Below are positions 16,301-24,993 of a stretch of DNA of 64,000 nt, piece by piece. The stretch is from contig CAVZPD010000009.1 in the NCBI GenBank assembly GCA_963777045.1, positions 186,001-250,000 of the forward strand, in the 5' to 3' direction. A program made the translations under genes and the position numbers. The notes under the pieces are model-generated. The model did no database searches, was not told the DNA's origin, and was given only the letters and a program-made list of their open reading frames with translations. The DNA is from JAPSGM01 sp963777045. Lineage in GTDB: Bacteria; Chloroflexota; Limnocylindria; QHBO01. Every line of letters begins with the position of its first letter. Position 1 is the first letter of the stretch.

Positions 16301-16906
16301 ATGAGGAGTCTCTTCCCGGCAACCACCACGCCGTCGACCATGGCGAGGCGGCAGTCCGAGGCCAGCGACGAGGAGCTGATGGGCTGGATCGCAGATGGTG
16401 ACGAGGCGGCGCTCGCCGCCCTCTATTCCCGCTACCGTCCGCTCGCCTTCGCCCTGGCGGTGCGCGTGGTCGGAGACGCGGGACGCGCAGAAGACGTGCT
16501 GCAGGACGCCTTCCTGTCCGTCTGGCGCAAGGCTGCGACCTACACGCCCAGTCGCGGCAGCGCGAAAACGTGGTTGAGCAGCATCGTGCGCAACCGGGCA
16601 ATCGACGTCGTTCGGGCGAGCCGGGAGCGGGCGGTCCAGGATGACGAGGAGCTGCTCCTGGGACTGCGCGACCCGGAGCCCCCGGTCTTCGACCAGGTGG
16701 CGTCGGCGCTGGACGGCGAGATGACCCGAACCGTCCTCCGCAAGCTCCCCACCGAGCAGCGCGAGGCGATCTCGCTTGCCTACTTCGCTGGGCTGACGCA
16801 CAGCGAGATCGCATCCCAGACCGGGATCCCGCTGGGCACCGTCAAGAGCCGGGTCCGGCTGGGTATCCAGCGCATGCGCGAGTCATTGGTCATGGCTGCC
16901 GCCTAG
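16301..16906 (+). CDS. ECF sigma factor, LitS/CarQ-like by context
   Basis: A 201-residue sigma factor starting at ATG 16301 with GGAGGG ten bases upstream. Region 2 spans about residues 35-100 (ALYSRYRPLAFALAVRVVGD, AEDVLQDAFLSVWRKA) and region 4 about 140-195 (LPTEQREAISLAYFAGLTHSEIASQTGIPLGTVKSRVR). Being divergent from a CarH/LitR-like photoreceptor, it probably responds to light and switches on photoprotective genes, as LitS does for carotenoid synthesis. No carotenoid or photolyase gene lies in the window, and no anti-sigma gene follows; the next gene is a lipoprotein. Confidence 0.85.
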   Translation: MRSLFPATTTPSTMARRQSEASDEELMGWIADGDEAALAALYSRYRPLAFALAVRVVGDAGRAEDVLQDAFLSVWRKAATYTPSRGSAKTWLSSIVRNRAIDVVRASRERAVQDDEELLLGLRDPEPPVFDQVASALDGEMTRTVLRKLPTEQREAISLAYFAGLTHSEIASQTGIPLGTVKSRVRLGIQRMRESLVMAAA

Positions 16907-17008
16907 CCGCGGAAAGGGTCCGGTTGACCCCGGGGTGCCTCTCGCCCACCATGGCGAACGCGAGCCGTCTCTTGCGCGGCCGAGAAGCAATCTGGGGAGT
17001 CAGCAACA

Positions 17009-17779
17009 ATGACCTACCGATACGCTCCTCGCGTGGGCGCCCTGCTGGTCGCAGCTGCGATCGGCCTGGCGGCATGCGGCGGAGGAACGGAGACCTCGAG
17101 CCCCGGCGGGGCGTCGGCGGAGGCGAGTGGGACGGAGTCGATGGAGGCATCGGCGGCAGCTTCGGTTGCCGAGTCGATGGAGGCGTCGGCGGCCCCGTCG
17201 ATTCCCTCTCTCGACCTGGGTGGAGCAGCGGGGGATATCAGCAACCTGACCAGCTATCAGCTCGACATCTCGGTCGAGGGTGGTGGCTCGTCCGGGACCC
17301 AGTCGATGACCATCATGGCGACCCACGACCCGGTGGACGCGACGCACTACGTCATGGATGACTTCGAGCTGATCACGATCGACGGCCAGGGCGCGTGGAT
17401 CAAGCAGGGTGGCACCTGGATCTCCGCGCCCGGCGGCGCCGACAGCTTCACGGGCCTCTTCGACGCACTGGCGCCGGACACCCTGATCTCCGCCTACTCG
17501 CTTGGGTTGTACGGCAACCAGTTCGTGGATGCCGGTAACGAACAGCACAACGGGGTGGACACCAAGCACTACCACCTCGACGCGAGCGACGTCTCGGGCC
17601 CCGGCTCCGAGTCCTTCCCGACCGATGGCACCATGGACCTCTGGGTGGCCAACGACGGCGGCTACCTGGTGGGGATGCAGTACGCGGGGACTGATCCGCA
17701 GACCGATGAGCACGCGGAGGTCTCCATCGAGGTCTCGCACGTGAACGACGGCTCCATCTCGATCGAGCCGCCGATCTAG
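17009..17779 (+). CDS. Secreted lipoprotein, LppX/LolA-like fold suspected
   Basis: A 256-residue protein with a lipoprotein signal peptide: basic start, hydrophobic stretch and lipobox LAAC with Cys at about residue 23. A Ser/Ala/Glu-rich linker (about 25-75) follows, containing an imperfect repeat of SMEASAA. The mature domain (SYQLDISVEGGG, HYVMDDFELITIDGQGAWIKQGGTW, DLWVANDGGYLVGMQYAG) has the beta pattern of LppX/LprG or LolA-like lipid carriers. It is anchored outside the cell membrane. It lies 102 bp after the light-linked sigma gene and may be in its regulon. Ribosome site GGGGAG. Confidence 0.7.
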   Translation: MTYRYAPRVGALLVAAAIGLAACGGGTETSSPGGASAEASGTESMEASAAASVAESMEASAAPSIPSLDLGGAAGDISNLTSYQLDISVEGGGSSGTQSMTIMATHDPVDATHYVMDDFELITIDGQGAWIKQGGTWISAPGGADSFTGLFDALAPDTLISAYSLGLYGNQFVDAGNEQHNGVDTKHYHLDASDVSGPGSESFPTDGTMDLWVANDGGYLVGMQYAGTDPQTDEHAEVSIEVSHVNDGSISIEPPI

Positions 17780-17847
17780 TCGCGAACCGGCAGAATCGGT
17801 GTAGAATCTGGCCTGCGCCACGTCATCCGCGGCTCCAGACCATCCAT

Positions 17848-17864
17848 GTCACGGATTCCGTGAC
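17848..17864. promoter_or_regulatory. 17-base palindrome upstream of the saccharopine-dehydrogenase-like gene
   Basis: GTCACGGA-T-TCCGTGAC is an exact palindrome about 85 bases before the start codon at 17948. It is nested in a larger imperfect pairing (GCGCCACGTCA near 17815 with TGACGTCGGCGC ending near 17872). It could be an operator or a structured leader. Confidence 0.35.
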
Positions 17865-17947
17865 GTCGGCGCAGGCACACGAGATCCCGTTGCGCGGACG
17901 CGTGCCCGACCCGAATCGGAACCACGCACGCGGAGGCATGAATCGTC

Positions 17948-19177
17948 ATGCGAGTTCTCCTGGTGGGCGTCGGGACGGTGGGAGAGGCCATCGCCCGCAT
18001 GAGCGCCCAGCGCGACTGGTGCGAGGCCATGGTCCTCGCCGACTACGACCTTTCCCGACCCACCGCCATCCAGCGCGAGCTGGGTGACGCGCAGCGCTTC
18101 CCGGTCGAGCAGATCGACGCGCGCGACAGCGAGGCGGTTGCCGCGCTGGCCCGGCAGCATCGGGCGGACCTCGTCATGAACGCGGTCGATCCTCGCTTCG
18201 TGATGCCGCTCTTCGAGGGTGCCCTCGAGGCGGGCGTCGACTACATGGACATGGCCAACAGCCTGTCGCGTGCTCACCCCAGCGAGCCCTTCAGCAAGCC
18301 GGGCCTCAAGCTGGCCGATGAGCAGCTTGAGCGGGCCGAGGCCTGGGAGGCAGCCGGGAGGCTGGCCGTCATCGGGCTGGGGATGGATCCGGGGTTGACC
18401 GATATCTTCGCGGCGCATGCCGCGAAGCACCTCTTCGACGAGATCGACGAGGTCCACATCCGCGACGGCGGTGACCTGGCGATCCCCGGCTTCGCATTTG
18501 CCCCGGTCTTCAGCATCTGGACGACCATCGAGGAGTGCCTCAACCCGCCGGTGGTGTGGGCCGACGGGGACTGGCACACGACCGAGCCCTTCAGCGCGCC
18601 CGAGGAGTTCCCCTTCCCGGAGGGCATCGGCCCGGTCGAGTGCGTCAACGTCGAGCACGAGGAGGTGCTCCTCGTCCCGCGCTGGATCCCCGGCGTGAAG
18701 AAGGTCACCTTCAAGTACGCGCTCGGCTCCGACTTCATCGAGAAGCTCAAGTTCCTGCACGACATCGGCCTCGATCGCGTGGAGCCGGTGCGCGTGCGCG
18801 GCGGCGAGGTCTCGCCGCGCGACGTGGTGGCGGCGGTCGTGCCCGACCCGGCAACCATGGGCAACAAGATGGTTGGTCGCGCCATCGTGGGAACCTGGGT
18901 CATCGGCCACAAGGATGGCAAGCCACGGGAGGTCTTCCTCTACCAGATGGCCGATGCGCAGGAGACGATGCGTTCCACCGGCTCGCAGGTCGTCGGCTGG
19001 CAGACCGGCTTCAACCCCGTCCTGGGCATGGAGCTGCTGGCCAGCGGGGCATGGTCGGGGAAGGGCGTGCTCGGGCCGGAGGCGTTCGATCCGGATCCCT
19101 ACCTCGCTCTGATGGACCGGTACGGCATCCACCACGACATGGTCGAGATGCAGCCCGGTGCGCACCGGCCGACCTGA
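17948..19177 (+). CDS. Saccharopine dehydrogenase family NADP-binding protein
   Basis: A 409-residue oxidoreductase-like protein. The N-terminus has a Rossmann nucleotide site (VLLVGVGTVGEAIARM, residues 3-18) with an acidic residue ending strand 2 (VLADYDLSR). The middle contains the family pattern ADLVMNAVDPRFVMPLFEGALEAG and VIGLGMDPGLTDIFAAHAAK, and the C-terminal half matches lysine/saccharopine reductase-like proteins. Substrate and reaction are unknown; it is not clearly a lysine-pathway enzyme. GGAGG lies just upstream of the ATG. No operon partner is seen. Confidence 0.8.
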   Translation: MRVLLVGVGTVGEAIARMSAQRDWCEAMVLADYDLSRPTAIQRELGDAQRFPVEQIDARDSEAVAALARQHRADLVMNAVDPRFVMPLFEGALEAGVDYMDMANSLSRAHPSEPFSKPGLKLADEQLERAEAWEAAGRLAVIGLGMDPGLTDIFAAHAAKHLFDEIDEVHIRDGGDLAIPGFAFAPVFSIWTTIEECLNPPVVWADGDWHTTEPFSAPEEFPFPEGIGPVECVNVEHEEVLLVPRWIPGVKKVTFKYALGSDFIEKLKFLHDIGLDRVEPVRVRGGEVSPRDVVAAVVPDPATMGNKMVGRAIVGTWVIGHKDGKPREVFLYQMADAQETMRSTGSQVVGWQTGFNPVLGMELLASGAWSGKGVLGPEAFDPDPYLALMDRYGIHHDMVEMQPGAHRPT

Positions 19178-19242
19178 GGCGCGCGGCCTGTTGCGCTGCG
19201 GCCCTACGCGGGGGCCGTCCTGCTCGGGGGACCGCCCTGCTT

Positions 19243-19435
19243 GCCGTCCCGGCACTCGCCCGCCCCGCGGCTCACACGATCTCGTCACCTGCGATTGTCA
19301 GTCGCGTTATCCGACTTCCACGCCCGCGGAGCCGCCTTTCGGGAGCCGGTTCGAGCGTGCAGGCGGCGAGGTGAGCGCCGCGGAACCCGCCTAACGCGAC
19401 TCCCAGGAGCACCCGACAACTTCCCGGCGGGCCGC
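19243..19435. repeat. 193-bp direct repeat, copy 1
   Basis: Identical by eye to 19466-19658 (period 223). Each copy contains a perfect 10-base inverted pair, AGTCGCGTTA (19300-19309) and TAACGCGACT (19392-19401), enclosing a GC-rich core of about 80 bases. This gives it the look of a small non-autonomous element or a structured repeat. No coding potential is supported. Confidence 0.8.
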
Positions 19436-19465
19436 CGGCGAGCGGGGACCTGAGCCGACCGAATC

Positions 19466-19658
19466 GCCGTCCCGGCACTCGCCCGCCCCGCGGCTCACAC
19501 GATCTCGTCACCTGCGATTGTCAGTCGCGTTATCCGACTTCCACGCCCGCGGAGCCGCCTTTCGGGAGCCGGTTCGAGCGTGCAGGCGGCGAGGTGAGCG
19601 CCGCGGAACCCGCCTAACGCGACTCCCAGGAGCACCCGACAACTTCCCGGCGGGCCGC
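19466..19658. repeat. 193-bp direct repeat, copy 2
   Basis: Second copy of the unit at 19243-19435. The inverted pair lies at 19523-19532 and 19615-19624. Lack of differences between copies implies a recent duplication or gene-conversion, or an assembly artefact. Confidence 0.8.
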
Positions 19659-19768
19659 TCGCCATGATCAACTTCCTGATGGCGGTCCGCCGGGGCTCCG
19701 ACCCGGCCCCGGATGCCAGGCTGAAACAGGCCTAGACTGATCGGGAGACCGATGCAGAGGATCCGGCA

Positions 19769-20098
19769 ATGAAGATGGACGAGATGCTGGCCGGCGCGCG
19801 CGAGGCCATGACGGTGAAGCGGGTCTACGGCGAACCGATCGAAAAGGATGGCATCACCATCATCCCGGCGGCCAATGTCCGGGGTGGAGGCGGTGGCGGC
19901 GGTGACACGGAGGGCAACGGTGGTGGCGGCTTCGGCATCACCGCCCGGCCGGTGGGCGCCTACGTGATCAGGAACGGGGACCTGAGGTGGGAGCCGGCGA
20001 TCGACGCCACACGACTCGGCAGCCTGGGAATGCTCACCGCCATCGTGGCGCTCTTCGCCCTCCGCTCCATCGTGAAGGCGATCTTCCGCAAGCGCTGA
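19769..20098 (+). CDS. GerW/YtfJ family protein
   Basis: A 109-residue protein with the YtfJ family pattern: ML(A)GAREAMTVKRVYGEPIEKDGITIIPAANV, a Gly-rich stretch (GGGGGGGDTEGNGGGGFG), then ARPVGAYVIRNGDLRWEPAID and a C-terminal hydrophobic helix (about residues 84-102) with a basic end. In Bacillus GerW/YtfJ is a spore protein; homologues are common in non-sporulating bacteria and their role is unknown. GAGG precedes the ATG; the ATG at 19775 is an alternative start. Confidence 0.85.
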   Translation: MKMDEMLAGAREAMTVKRVYGEPIEKDGITIIPAANVRGGGGGGGDTEGNGGGGFGITARPVGAYVIRNGDLRWEPAIDATRLGSLGMLTAIVALFALRSIVKAIFRKR

Positions 20099-20130
20099 TC
20101 GCCGCGCCCTGGCCGCGGCCGCGCCGTCGC

Positions 20131-21306
20131 CTAGAGGCGGCCGCCGGTGACGAGCCGGCGGAAGCGGAAGACGGCGACGCCCAGCAGGACGACCGCGAAG
20201 GCGAGCAGGACGCCCAGCTGCGGCAGGATCTGGAGCACGCCCGCGTCGTTCAGGTGCATGTCGCGGAAGGCGTCCATGGCCCAGGCGTGCGGGGTCAGGT
20301 GGGCGACGGTGCGCATGCCCTGGGGGAAGACGTCGGCCGGGACCATGGTGCCGCCGAGCAGTCCCAGCATCATGCCGAGCGCCGGGCCGATGGCTCCCGC
20401 CTGCGACGGGTTCGCCGCCACCGAGCCGATGAGCATGGCCGCCCCCGCGGCAACCAGCCCGAAGACGACCACGATGGCGCCCGTGGCCAGCGGGTCCTTC
20501 CAATCGACCCCGAAGGCGATGGCCGTCACCGTCACGATGAAGAAGCCCTGGAAGAGGGCGTAGGCGTAGCGTCCCAGGCCCTCGCCGGCGACGATGGTCC
20601 AGGCGCTGGTGGGCGTGGCGTACATCCGCCTCGAGATTCCCAGCTGCCGGGTCAGGATGAGCTCGGCGGCACCGGTCAACGAGGTCAGGAAGACGAAGAG
20701 GATGAGCTGGCTCTGCGCTCCCACCGTGAAACCGTTCGGACCACTCGCTGACTCGGCCACGCTGTCGACCGCGACCTCCACGCCGGGCGCCGCAGGCTCC
20801 ACCTGGCGCGCGAGCTGGAGCGCGGCGTCGAAGTCGATCCCGTCGCGCTCCATCACGAATCGCGCGGCCCGCAGCAGAGCCGACTGGCGGGCGATCGCCT
20901 CGTCCACGGCGCTGCCGATCGCACCCGCCAGCCCGTTCGCCTGCGCCACCAGCTCGAGCCGCCCGGGCTCGCCGGACCGCACGGCCGCGTCGTAGTCGGC
21001 GGGGATCACCACGCCGATCTCGACGAAGCCGCGCTGCACCGCCTCGCGCAGCGCTGATGCGGAGTCGTAGCGCCGGATCGACAGGTCGATACCCTCGACC
21101 GAGATTCCATCCACCAGGTCGGTGGCGAGCGGACCGCCGTCGGCATCGGACAGGCCGATGCGCGCGCTGTCGAAGCCGCCGTAGGTGATGCCCAGCACGA
21201 TGATCAGCATCAGCGGCAGGACGATGATGAAGAACAGGCCCAGCCGGTCGCGAGTGGTGCGCAGGAGGTTGGCCCGCGCGATCTCGAGCGCCTTGCGCAG
21301 GTTCAC
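20131..21306 (-). CDS. ABC-2 type transporter permease
   Basis: A 391-residue permease starting at GTG 21304-21306, which overlaps the stop of the upstream permease (GTGA). The layout is one N-terminal helix (about 24-42), a large extracytoplasmic domain (about 45-215) and five or six helices (about 220-385) with the ABC2_membrane_3 pattern (FLTSLTGAAELILTRQLGISRRMYATPTSAW, later PQGMRTVAHLTPHAWAMDAFR). With the ATPase and the preceding permease it forms a heterodimeric exporter of unknown substrate, similar to YhaP/NatB or drug exporters. Confidence 0.88.
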   Translation of the reverse strand: MNLRKALEIARANLLRTTRDRLGLFFIIVLPLMLIIVLGITYGGFDSARIGLSDADGGPLATDLVDGISVEGIDLSIRRYDSASALREAVQRGFVEIGVVIPADYDAAVRSGEPGRLELVAQANGLAGAIGSAVDEAIARQSALLRAARFVMERDGIDFDAALQLARQVEPAAPGVEVAVDSVAESASGPNGFTVGAQSQLILFVFLTSLTGAAELILTRQLGISRRMYATPTSAWTIVAGEGLGRYAYALFQGFFIVTVTAIAFGVDWKDPLATGAIVVVFGLVAAGAAMLIGSVAANPSQAGAIGPALGMMLGLLGGTMVPADVFPQGMRTVAHLTPHAWAMDAFRDMHLNDAGVLQILPQLGVLLAFAVVLLGVAVFRFRRLVTGGRL

Positions 21307-22481
21307 CGCGGCACCAGCGCTCCGCGGGCCCGCACGACGCCGATGCCGCCCAGCACGACGCCCATCGCGCACAGCACCAGCAGCGAAGGCGCGATGGCGC
21401 CGATGCTGGGATCCGGCCCGGAGAGGGTGTCGATCGCCCGCAGGAACCAGGCGTGCGGCGTGATGAGCGAGATGTTGGCCAGCGCCTCCGGCGCCTGCGA
21501 GAGCGGGATGAAGACGCCGCCAACCGCCGAGAGGCTGAGCGCCACGATGGCGTTCAGCGACCCCGCCTGGCTCACCGTCCGTGCCAGGGTGGAGACGAGC
21601 ATGGAGATGCCCATGGCGGCGATGACGGCTGCCCCGATGAGCAGCAGCACCAGCGCCGGCGGCCCCCAGTCGGCGCCCACCAGGACGGTGGTGGCAACCA
21701 GCAGCACCGACATCGCGACGTACCCCAGGACCAGGCCGGCGAGCCCGCTCCCCAGCAGGATCGTTCCCTGCGAGATGGGGGCGGCAAGCAGCCGGTTGAG
21801 CGTCCCTGTCTGGCGCTCCGCCAGGATCGCCAGCGCGCCGTACTGCGTGGCGAAGAAGACGAACATGATCGCCAGGGCCGCTCCGTAGAAGGTGGCCAGG
21901 TTGGCCTGCAGCCGCTCAGCCCCGGCCTCGGTGACCACGAGTGGCCCCGGCTCCTGCACGGCGGCCTGCGCGGCCTCCACGGTTGACCCATCCGGGGTCT
22001 CCCCGGCGGCCGCGGCGGTCGCGACCATCAGCTGGACGGCGCCGACGTCGCTGGCGAAGCGCGCCGCGGTGGCACGTGCCACCTCGCCGGCGATGACGGA
22101 CTCACCGGTGACGATGCGCAGCCGTGCCACGTCGCCTCCGGCGATGGCATCGCTGAAGCCGTCGGTGATCACGAGCGCCGTGCCGACATCGCCGTCGCGG
22201 ACCGCATCCTCCGCGGCCGCCAGCGAAGGTTGGGTCACGAGCTCGGCAACATCGGCCTGCTCGAGGTGGGCGAAGACGTCGTCGACCAGGACGCGCGCCA
22301 TGGGGCCGCCGTCCTGGTCGACGATCCCGATGCGCGTGTGGTAGTCCGAGAACTCGCCCGGGATGAGCGCCGTGAACGCCAGCGCCAGGCCGAGCGGCGT
22401 CAGGATGGCGAAGATGATCGCGGACCTGTCCCGGACCCGCTGGCGCAGGATCCGGGCGGTGATGACGAGGGCGGCGCGCAT
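21303..22481 (-). CDS. ABC-2 type transporter permease
   Basis: A 392-residue membrane protein with the same layout as the following permease: an N-terminal helix, an extracytoplasmic domain (about 45-200) and a C-terminal bundle of six helices (YGALAILAERQTGTLNRLLAAP, later ITPHAWFLRAID). It is the second gene of the exporter operon, 15 bp after the ATPase, and couples to the next permease by a GTGA overlap. Confidence 0.88.
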   Translation of the reverse strand: MRAALVITARILRQRVRDRSAIIFAILTPLGLALAFTALIPGEFSDYHTRIGIVDQDGGPMARVLVDDVFAHLEQADVAELVTQPSLAAAEDAVRDGDVGTALVITDGFSDAIAGGDVARLRIVTGESVIAGEVARATAARFASDVGAVQLMVATAAAAGETPDGSTVEAAQAAVQEPGPLVVTEAGAERLQANLATFYGAALAIMFVFFATQYGALAILAERQTGTLNRLLAAPISQGTILLGSGLAGLVLGYVAMSVLLVATTVLVGADWGPPALVLLLIGAAVIAAMGISMLVSTLARTVSQAGSLNAIVALSLSAVGGVFIPLSQAPEALANISLITPHAWFLRAIDTLSGPDPSIGAIAPSLLVLCAMGVVLGGIGVVRARGALVPR

Positions 22482-22496
22482 CGGTCCTTCAGGCCC

Positions 22497-23453
22497 TCAA
22501 TCTCGCAGTGCCTTGCCGGTCAGGTGGAGGAAGACCGCCTCCAGGTCCGGTTCGATGACCTCTACGGATTTGACTGCGATGGCGCCCTGCGAGATGGCGG
22601 CCAGCAGCTCGGGCAGCAGCCGGCGTGCCTCGACGACCAGCAGGTCGACGGCACCTTCCCGTGGCTTCGCCTCCCGCACGCCATCGACGGCACGCAGCTC
22701 GTCGGCCGCGCGCGCGACGTCACCGCTGGCGGCCAGCGTCACGCGATCCAGGCCGCCGACCAGCGCCACCAGCTCGCGCCGCGTGCCCTCCGCGACGATC
22801 TTCCCCTCGTCGATGATCCCGATCCGGTCGCAGAGGCGCTCCGCCTCTTCCATGTAGTGGGTCGTGTAGAGGATCCCCATTCCCTCCGCGCTCAGCGCCT
22901 CCACGCTCGACAGGATGGCGTTGCGGCTCTGCGGGTCGACCCCCACCGTCGGCTCGTCCAGTACCAGCAGGCGGGGCCGATGGAGCAATCCGACGCCGAT
23001 GTTCAGCCGCCGCTTCATGCCGCCCGAGTAGGTGTCGGTCCGTTCGCCCGCCCGGTCGGAAAGGTCGACGATCTCCAGAACCTCGTCGACGCGGCGGCCC
23101 AGATCCGCGCCGCCCATCCCGTACAGGCGGCCGAAGAAGACGAGGTTCTCCCGCCCGGTCATGTCGGGATAGATGGCGAGGTCCTGCGGGACGTAGCCGA
23201 TGCTGCCCTTCACCGAGGTCGCCGCCGGTGTCAGCGCATCGCCGGCGACGAAGACCTCGCCGTCGTCACGCGTCAGGATGCCGCAGCACATGGAGATGGT
23301 GGTCGTCTTGCCGGCGCCGTTCGGGCCGAGCAGGCCGTACGTCTCGCCCGCGGCGATCTCGAAGCCGACGCCGTCGACGGCCTGGCGTTTGCCGAATCGC
23401 TTGCGCAGGTCGTGGCAGCGGAGGATGGGTGCGCGGTCCGGTGTCTCGGTCAC
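22497..23453 (-). CDS. ABC exporter ATP-binding protein
   Basis: A 318-residue ATPase with Walker A GPNGAGKTT (about 43-51), Q-loop YVPQD (about 87), signature YSGGMKRR (about 140), Walker B LLVLDEPT (about 160) and H-loop TTH (about 195). The C-terminal extension (about 230-318) is the DUF4162-like tail common in DrrA/CcmA-type exporters. It powers the two permeases encoded directly after it on the same strand. Confidence 0.92.
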   Translation of the reverse strand: MTETPDRAPILRCHDLRKRFGKRQAVDGVGFEIAAGETYGLLGPNGAGKTTTISMCCGILTRDDGEVFVAGDALTPAATSVKGSIGYVPQDLAIYPDMTGRENLVFFGRLYGMGGADLGRRVDEVLEIVDLSDRAGERTDTYSGGMKRRLNIGVGLLHRPRLLVLDEPTVGVDPQSRNAILSSVEALSAEGMGILYTTHYMEEAERLCDRIGIIDEGKIVAEGTRRELVALVGGLDRVTLAASGDVARAADELRAVDGVREAKPREGAVDLLVVEARRLLPELLAAISQGAIAVKSVEVIEPDLEAVFLHLTGKALRD

Positions 23454-23524
23454 GGTCCCTCACGCCTGTGCGGTTGCGGATCCAGCGTATCGGCCTCGCC
23501 GTTTCGCCGCACCCTGATCGGACC

Positions 23525-23917
23525 CTAGCCCTTCGATTCGAGCGCGGACTTCATCATCGCCAGCGACGGATCAGGGCCCTTGAAGCCGACGAGGTACTCG
23601 AGCCGGATCGGGGCAAACGACTCGTAGAAGACGACATCCTCCTCGGTGAGCTGCCGGAAGGCGTGCACGTGGTTGGAGGGAATGACGAGCAGCGATCCCG
23701 GTCCCACCTCCGACTCCTCGTCGTCCACCTTGGCCCAGAGCCGGCCCCGCTCGATCAGCATGATCTGCTCGGCCTCGTGGACGTGGTCGGGAATCACCAC
23801 GCCGCCGCGGTACACGATGCGCGTCAGCATCACCTTCTCGCCGGAGACCGCCTGGCGGAACACGCCGGGCACGTACTCGACGGTCGGGAACTCGTCCCAG
23901 GTGGTGATCTGTCCCAT
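23525..23917 (-). CDS. Cupin domain protein
   Basis: A 130-residue single-cupin protein. Motif 1 is visible as PDHVHEAEQIMLIERG (residues about 43-58: His, His, Glu metal ligands) and motif 2 as VIPSNHVHAF (about 78-87). It probably binds a divalent metal; the reaction is unknown. It lies 14 bp after the molybdopterin-subunit gene on the same strand and may belong to that operon, where it could act on the product. Confidence 0.8.
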   Translation of the reverse strand: MGQITTWDEFPTVEYVPGVFRQAVSGEKVMLTRIVYRGGVVIPDHVHEAEQIMLIERGRLWAKVDDEESEVGPGSLLVIPSNHVHAFRQLTEEDVVFYESFAPIRLEYLVGFKGPDPSLAMMKSALESKG

Positions 23918-23931
23918 TCGGTCCTCCCGAC

Positions 23932-24993
23932 CTATTCCGTCGCTGGCTCGGCAGCGGCCCCGTGCCGCTGCGTCCCGTCGCTGCCGGCAGCGTCGAGCGC
24001 ACGCAGGACCTTCTCCGGCGTGACGGGGAGCTCGTCGATGCGCAGGCCGATCGCGTCGTGGATTGCATTCACGATGGCGGGTATCGGCGAGTTGGCAGTC
24101 ATCTCGCCGATACCCTTGACGCCGTAAGGACCGTTCGACGAGGGGACCTCCAGGATCACCGACTCGATCTCCGGCATCTCGAGCGGGCCCGGCATGAGGT
24201 ATTCGCTGAAGTCCTTGGGGCTGTGGTCGACGTCCGGGTAGTACGGGGCCGTCGTCTCGTACAGGGCATGGGACATGGCCATCAGGGCGCCGCCCGTGAT
24301 CTGGCCCTCGACCAGGGCAGGGTTCACCTGCTGGCCCACCTCGTACGCGCTCCGGATGCTGAGCACGCTGACCTCGCCCGTCTCCGTGTCGACTTCCACC
24401 TCGGCGACGGTGCAGGCGTGGGCCTCGGTCGAGTCCGGATCCATGGCGCCGGTCTCCGGATCCACCTCGCTCTTCGCCTTCATGAAGCTTCCGCGGCCGG
24501 AGATGGTCCTGCCGTACTCGAACTGGGCTCGCGTGGCGACCTCCGCGATCCGCGCGCAGCGTCCCGGCTCCCCCCTGACCAAAACGTCGCCGAACCCATC
24601 GGTCTCGAGCTGGTCGATTGGTGCGCCAAGCTCCATGGCCGCGACCTCGAGGAGGGCCTGGCGCGCTTCGCTGGCGGCGGCGATCACCGCGTTGCCGACG
24701 CGATGCGTGGCCCGACTGGCGAACGTGCCCATGCAGTGCGGCCCGGTATCGGTGTCGCCGATGTCGACCAGGACCTCCTCGAACGGGACCCCCAGCGTCT
24801 CTGCCGCGATCTGGCCGATGACCGTCTTCAGGCCCTGTCCCAGGTCGGCGCTCGAGAGCGCGACCACGAAGGAGCCGCTGGTCGTGGCATGGATGAGGGC
24901 CTGGGACGGGTCGCCGCCCAGGTTCATCCCGGTCGGATAGTTGACGACCGCCATGCCTGTCCCGCGCAGCTTCGCCATGCTATCGGCCCCCAT
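23932..24993 (-). CDS. Mo-hydroxylase large subunit, C-terminal half (NdhM-like)
   Basis: A 353-residue protein equal to the C-terminal half of xanthine-dehydrogenase-type molybdopterin subunits. It begins with the inter-domain stretch GMAVVNYPTGMNLGGDPSQA, carries the cofactor segment SSADLGQGLKTVIGQIAAETLG, and ends with the active-site region GPYGVKGIGEMTANSP, where the Glu of GIGE is the usual catalytic base. The N-terminal half is a separate gene upstream, overlapping it by 14 bp. A split at this point is known from nicotinate dehydrogenase of Eubacterium barkeri (NdhL plus NdhM). The substrate is unknown. Confidence 0.82.
   Translation of the reverse strand: MGADSMAKLRGTGMAVVNYPTGMNLGGDPSQALIHATTSGSFVVALSSADLGQGLKTVIGQIAAETLGVPFEEVLVDIGDTDTGPHCMGTFASRATHRVGNAVIAAASEARQALLEVAAMELGAPIDQLETDGFGDVLVRGEPGRCARIAEVATRAQFEYGRTISGRGSFMKAKSEVDPETGAMDPDSTEAHACTVAEVEVDTETGEVSVLSIRSAYEVGQQVNPALVEGQITGGALMAMSHALYETTAPYYPDVDHSPKDFSEYLMPGPLEMPEIESVILEVPSSNGPYGVKGIGEMTANSPIPAIVNAIHDAIGLRIDELPVTPEKVLRALDAAGSDGTQRHGAAAEPATE

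Larger units (their letters stand above)
19178..19768. other. Intergenic stretch holding two long direct repeats and a short frame
   Basis: About 590 bases without a supported gene. It holds the two 193-base repeats (19243-19435 and 19466-19658), separated by 30 bases. Just after the second, a 23-codon frame begins at 19663 (MINFLMAVRRGSDPAPD...) and stops about 19734; it could be a tiny gene or the tail of a disrupted one. No RNA gene is evident. Confidence 0.5.

Noticed and set aside
17849..19288. Long minus-strand frame opposite the saccharopine-dehydrogenase-like gene
   Set aside because: It mirrors the codon pattern of the plus-strand gene, has a His/Arg/Asp-rich shadow composition and no domain.
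19508..21523. 671-codon minus-strand frame across the ABC-2 permease
   Set aside because: Overlaps the permease in another frame and runs into the 193-bp repeat; low-complexity shadow composition.
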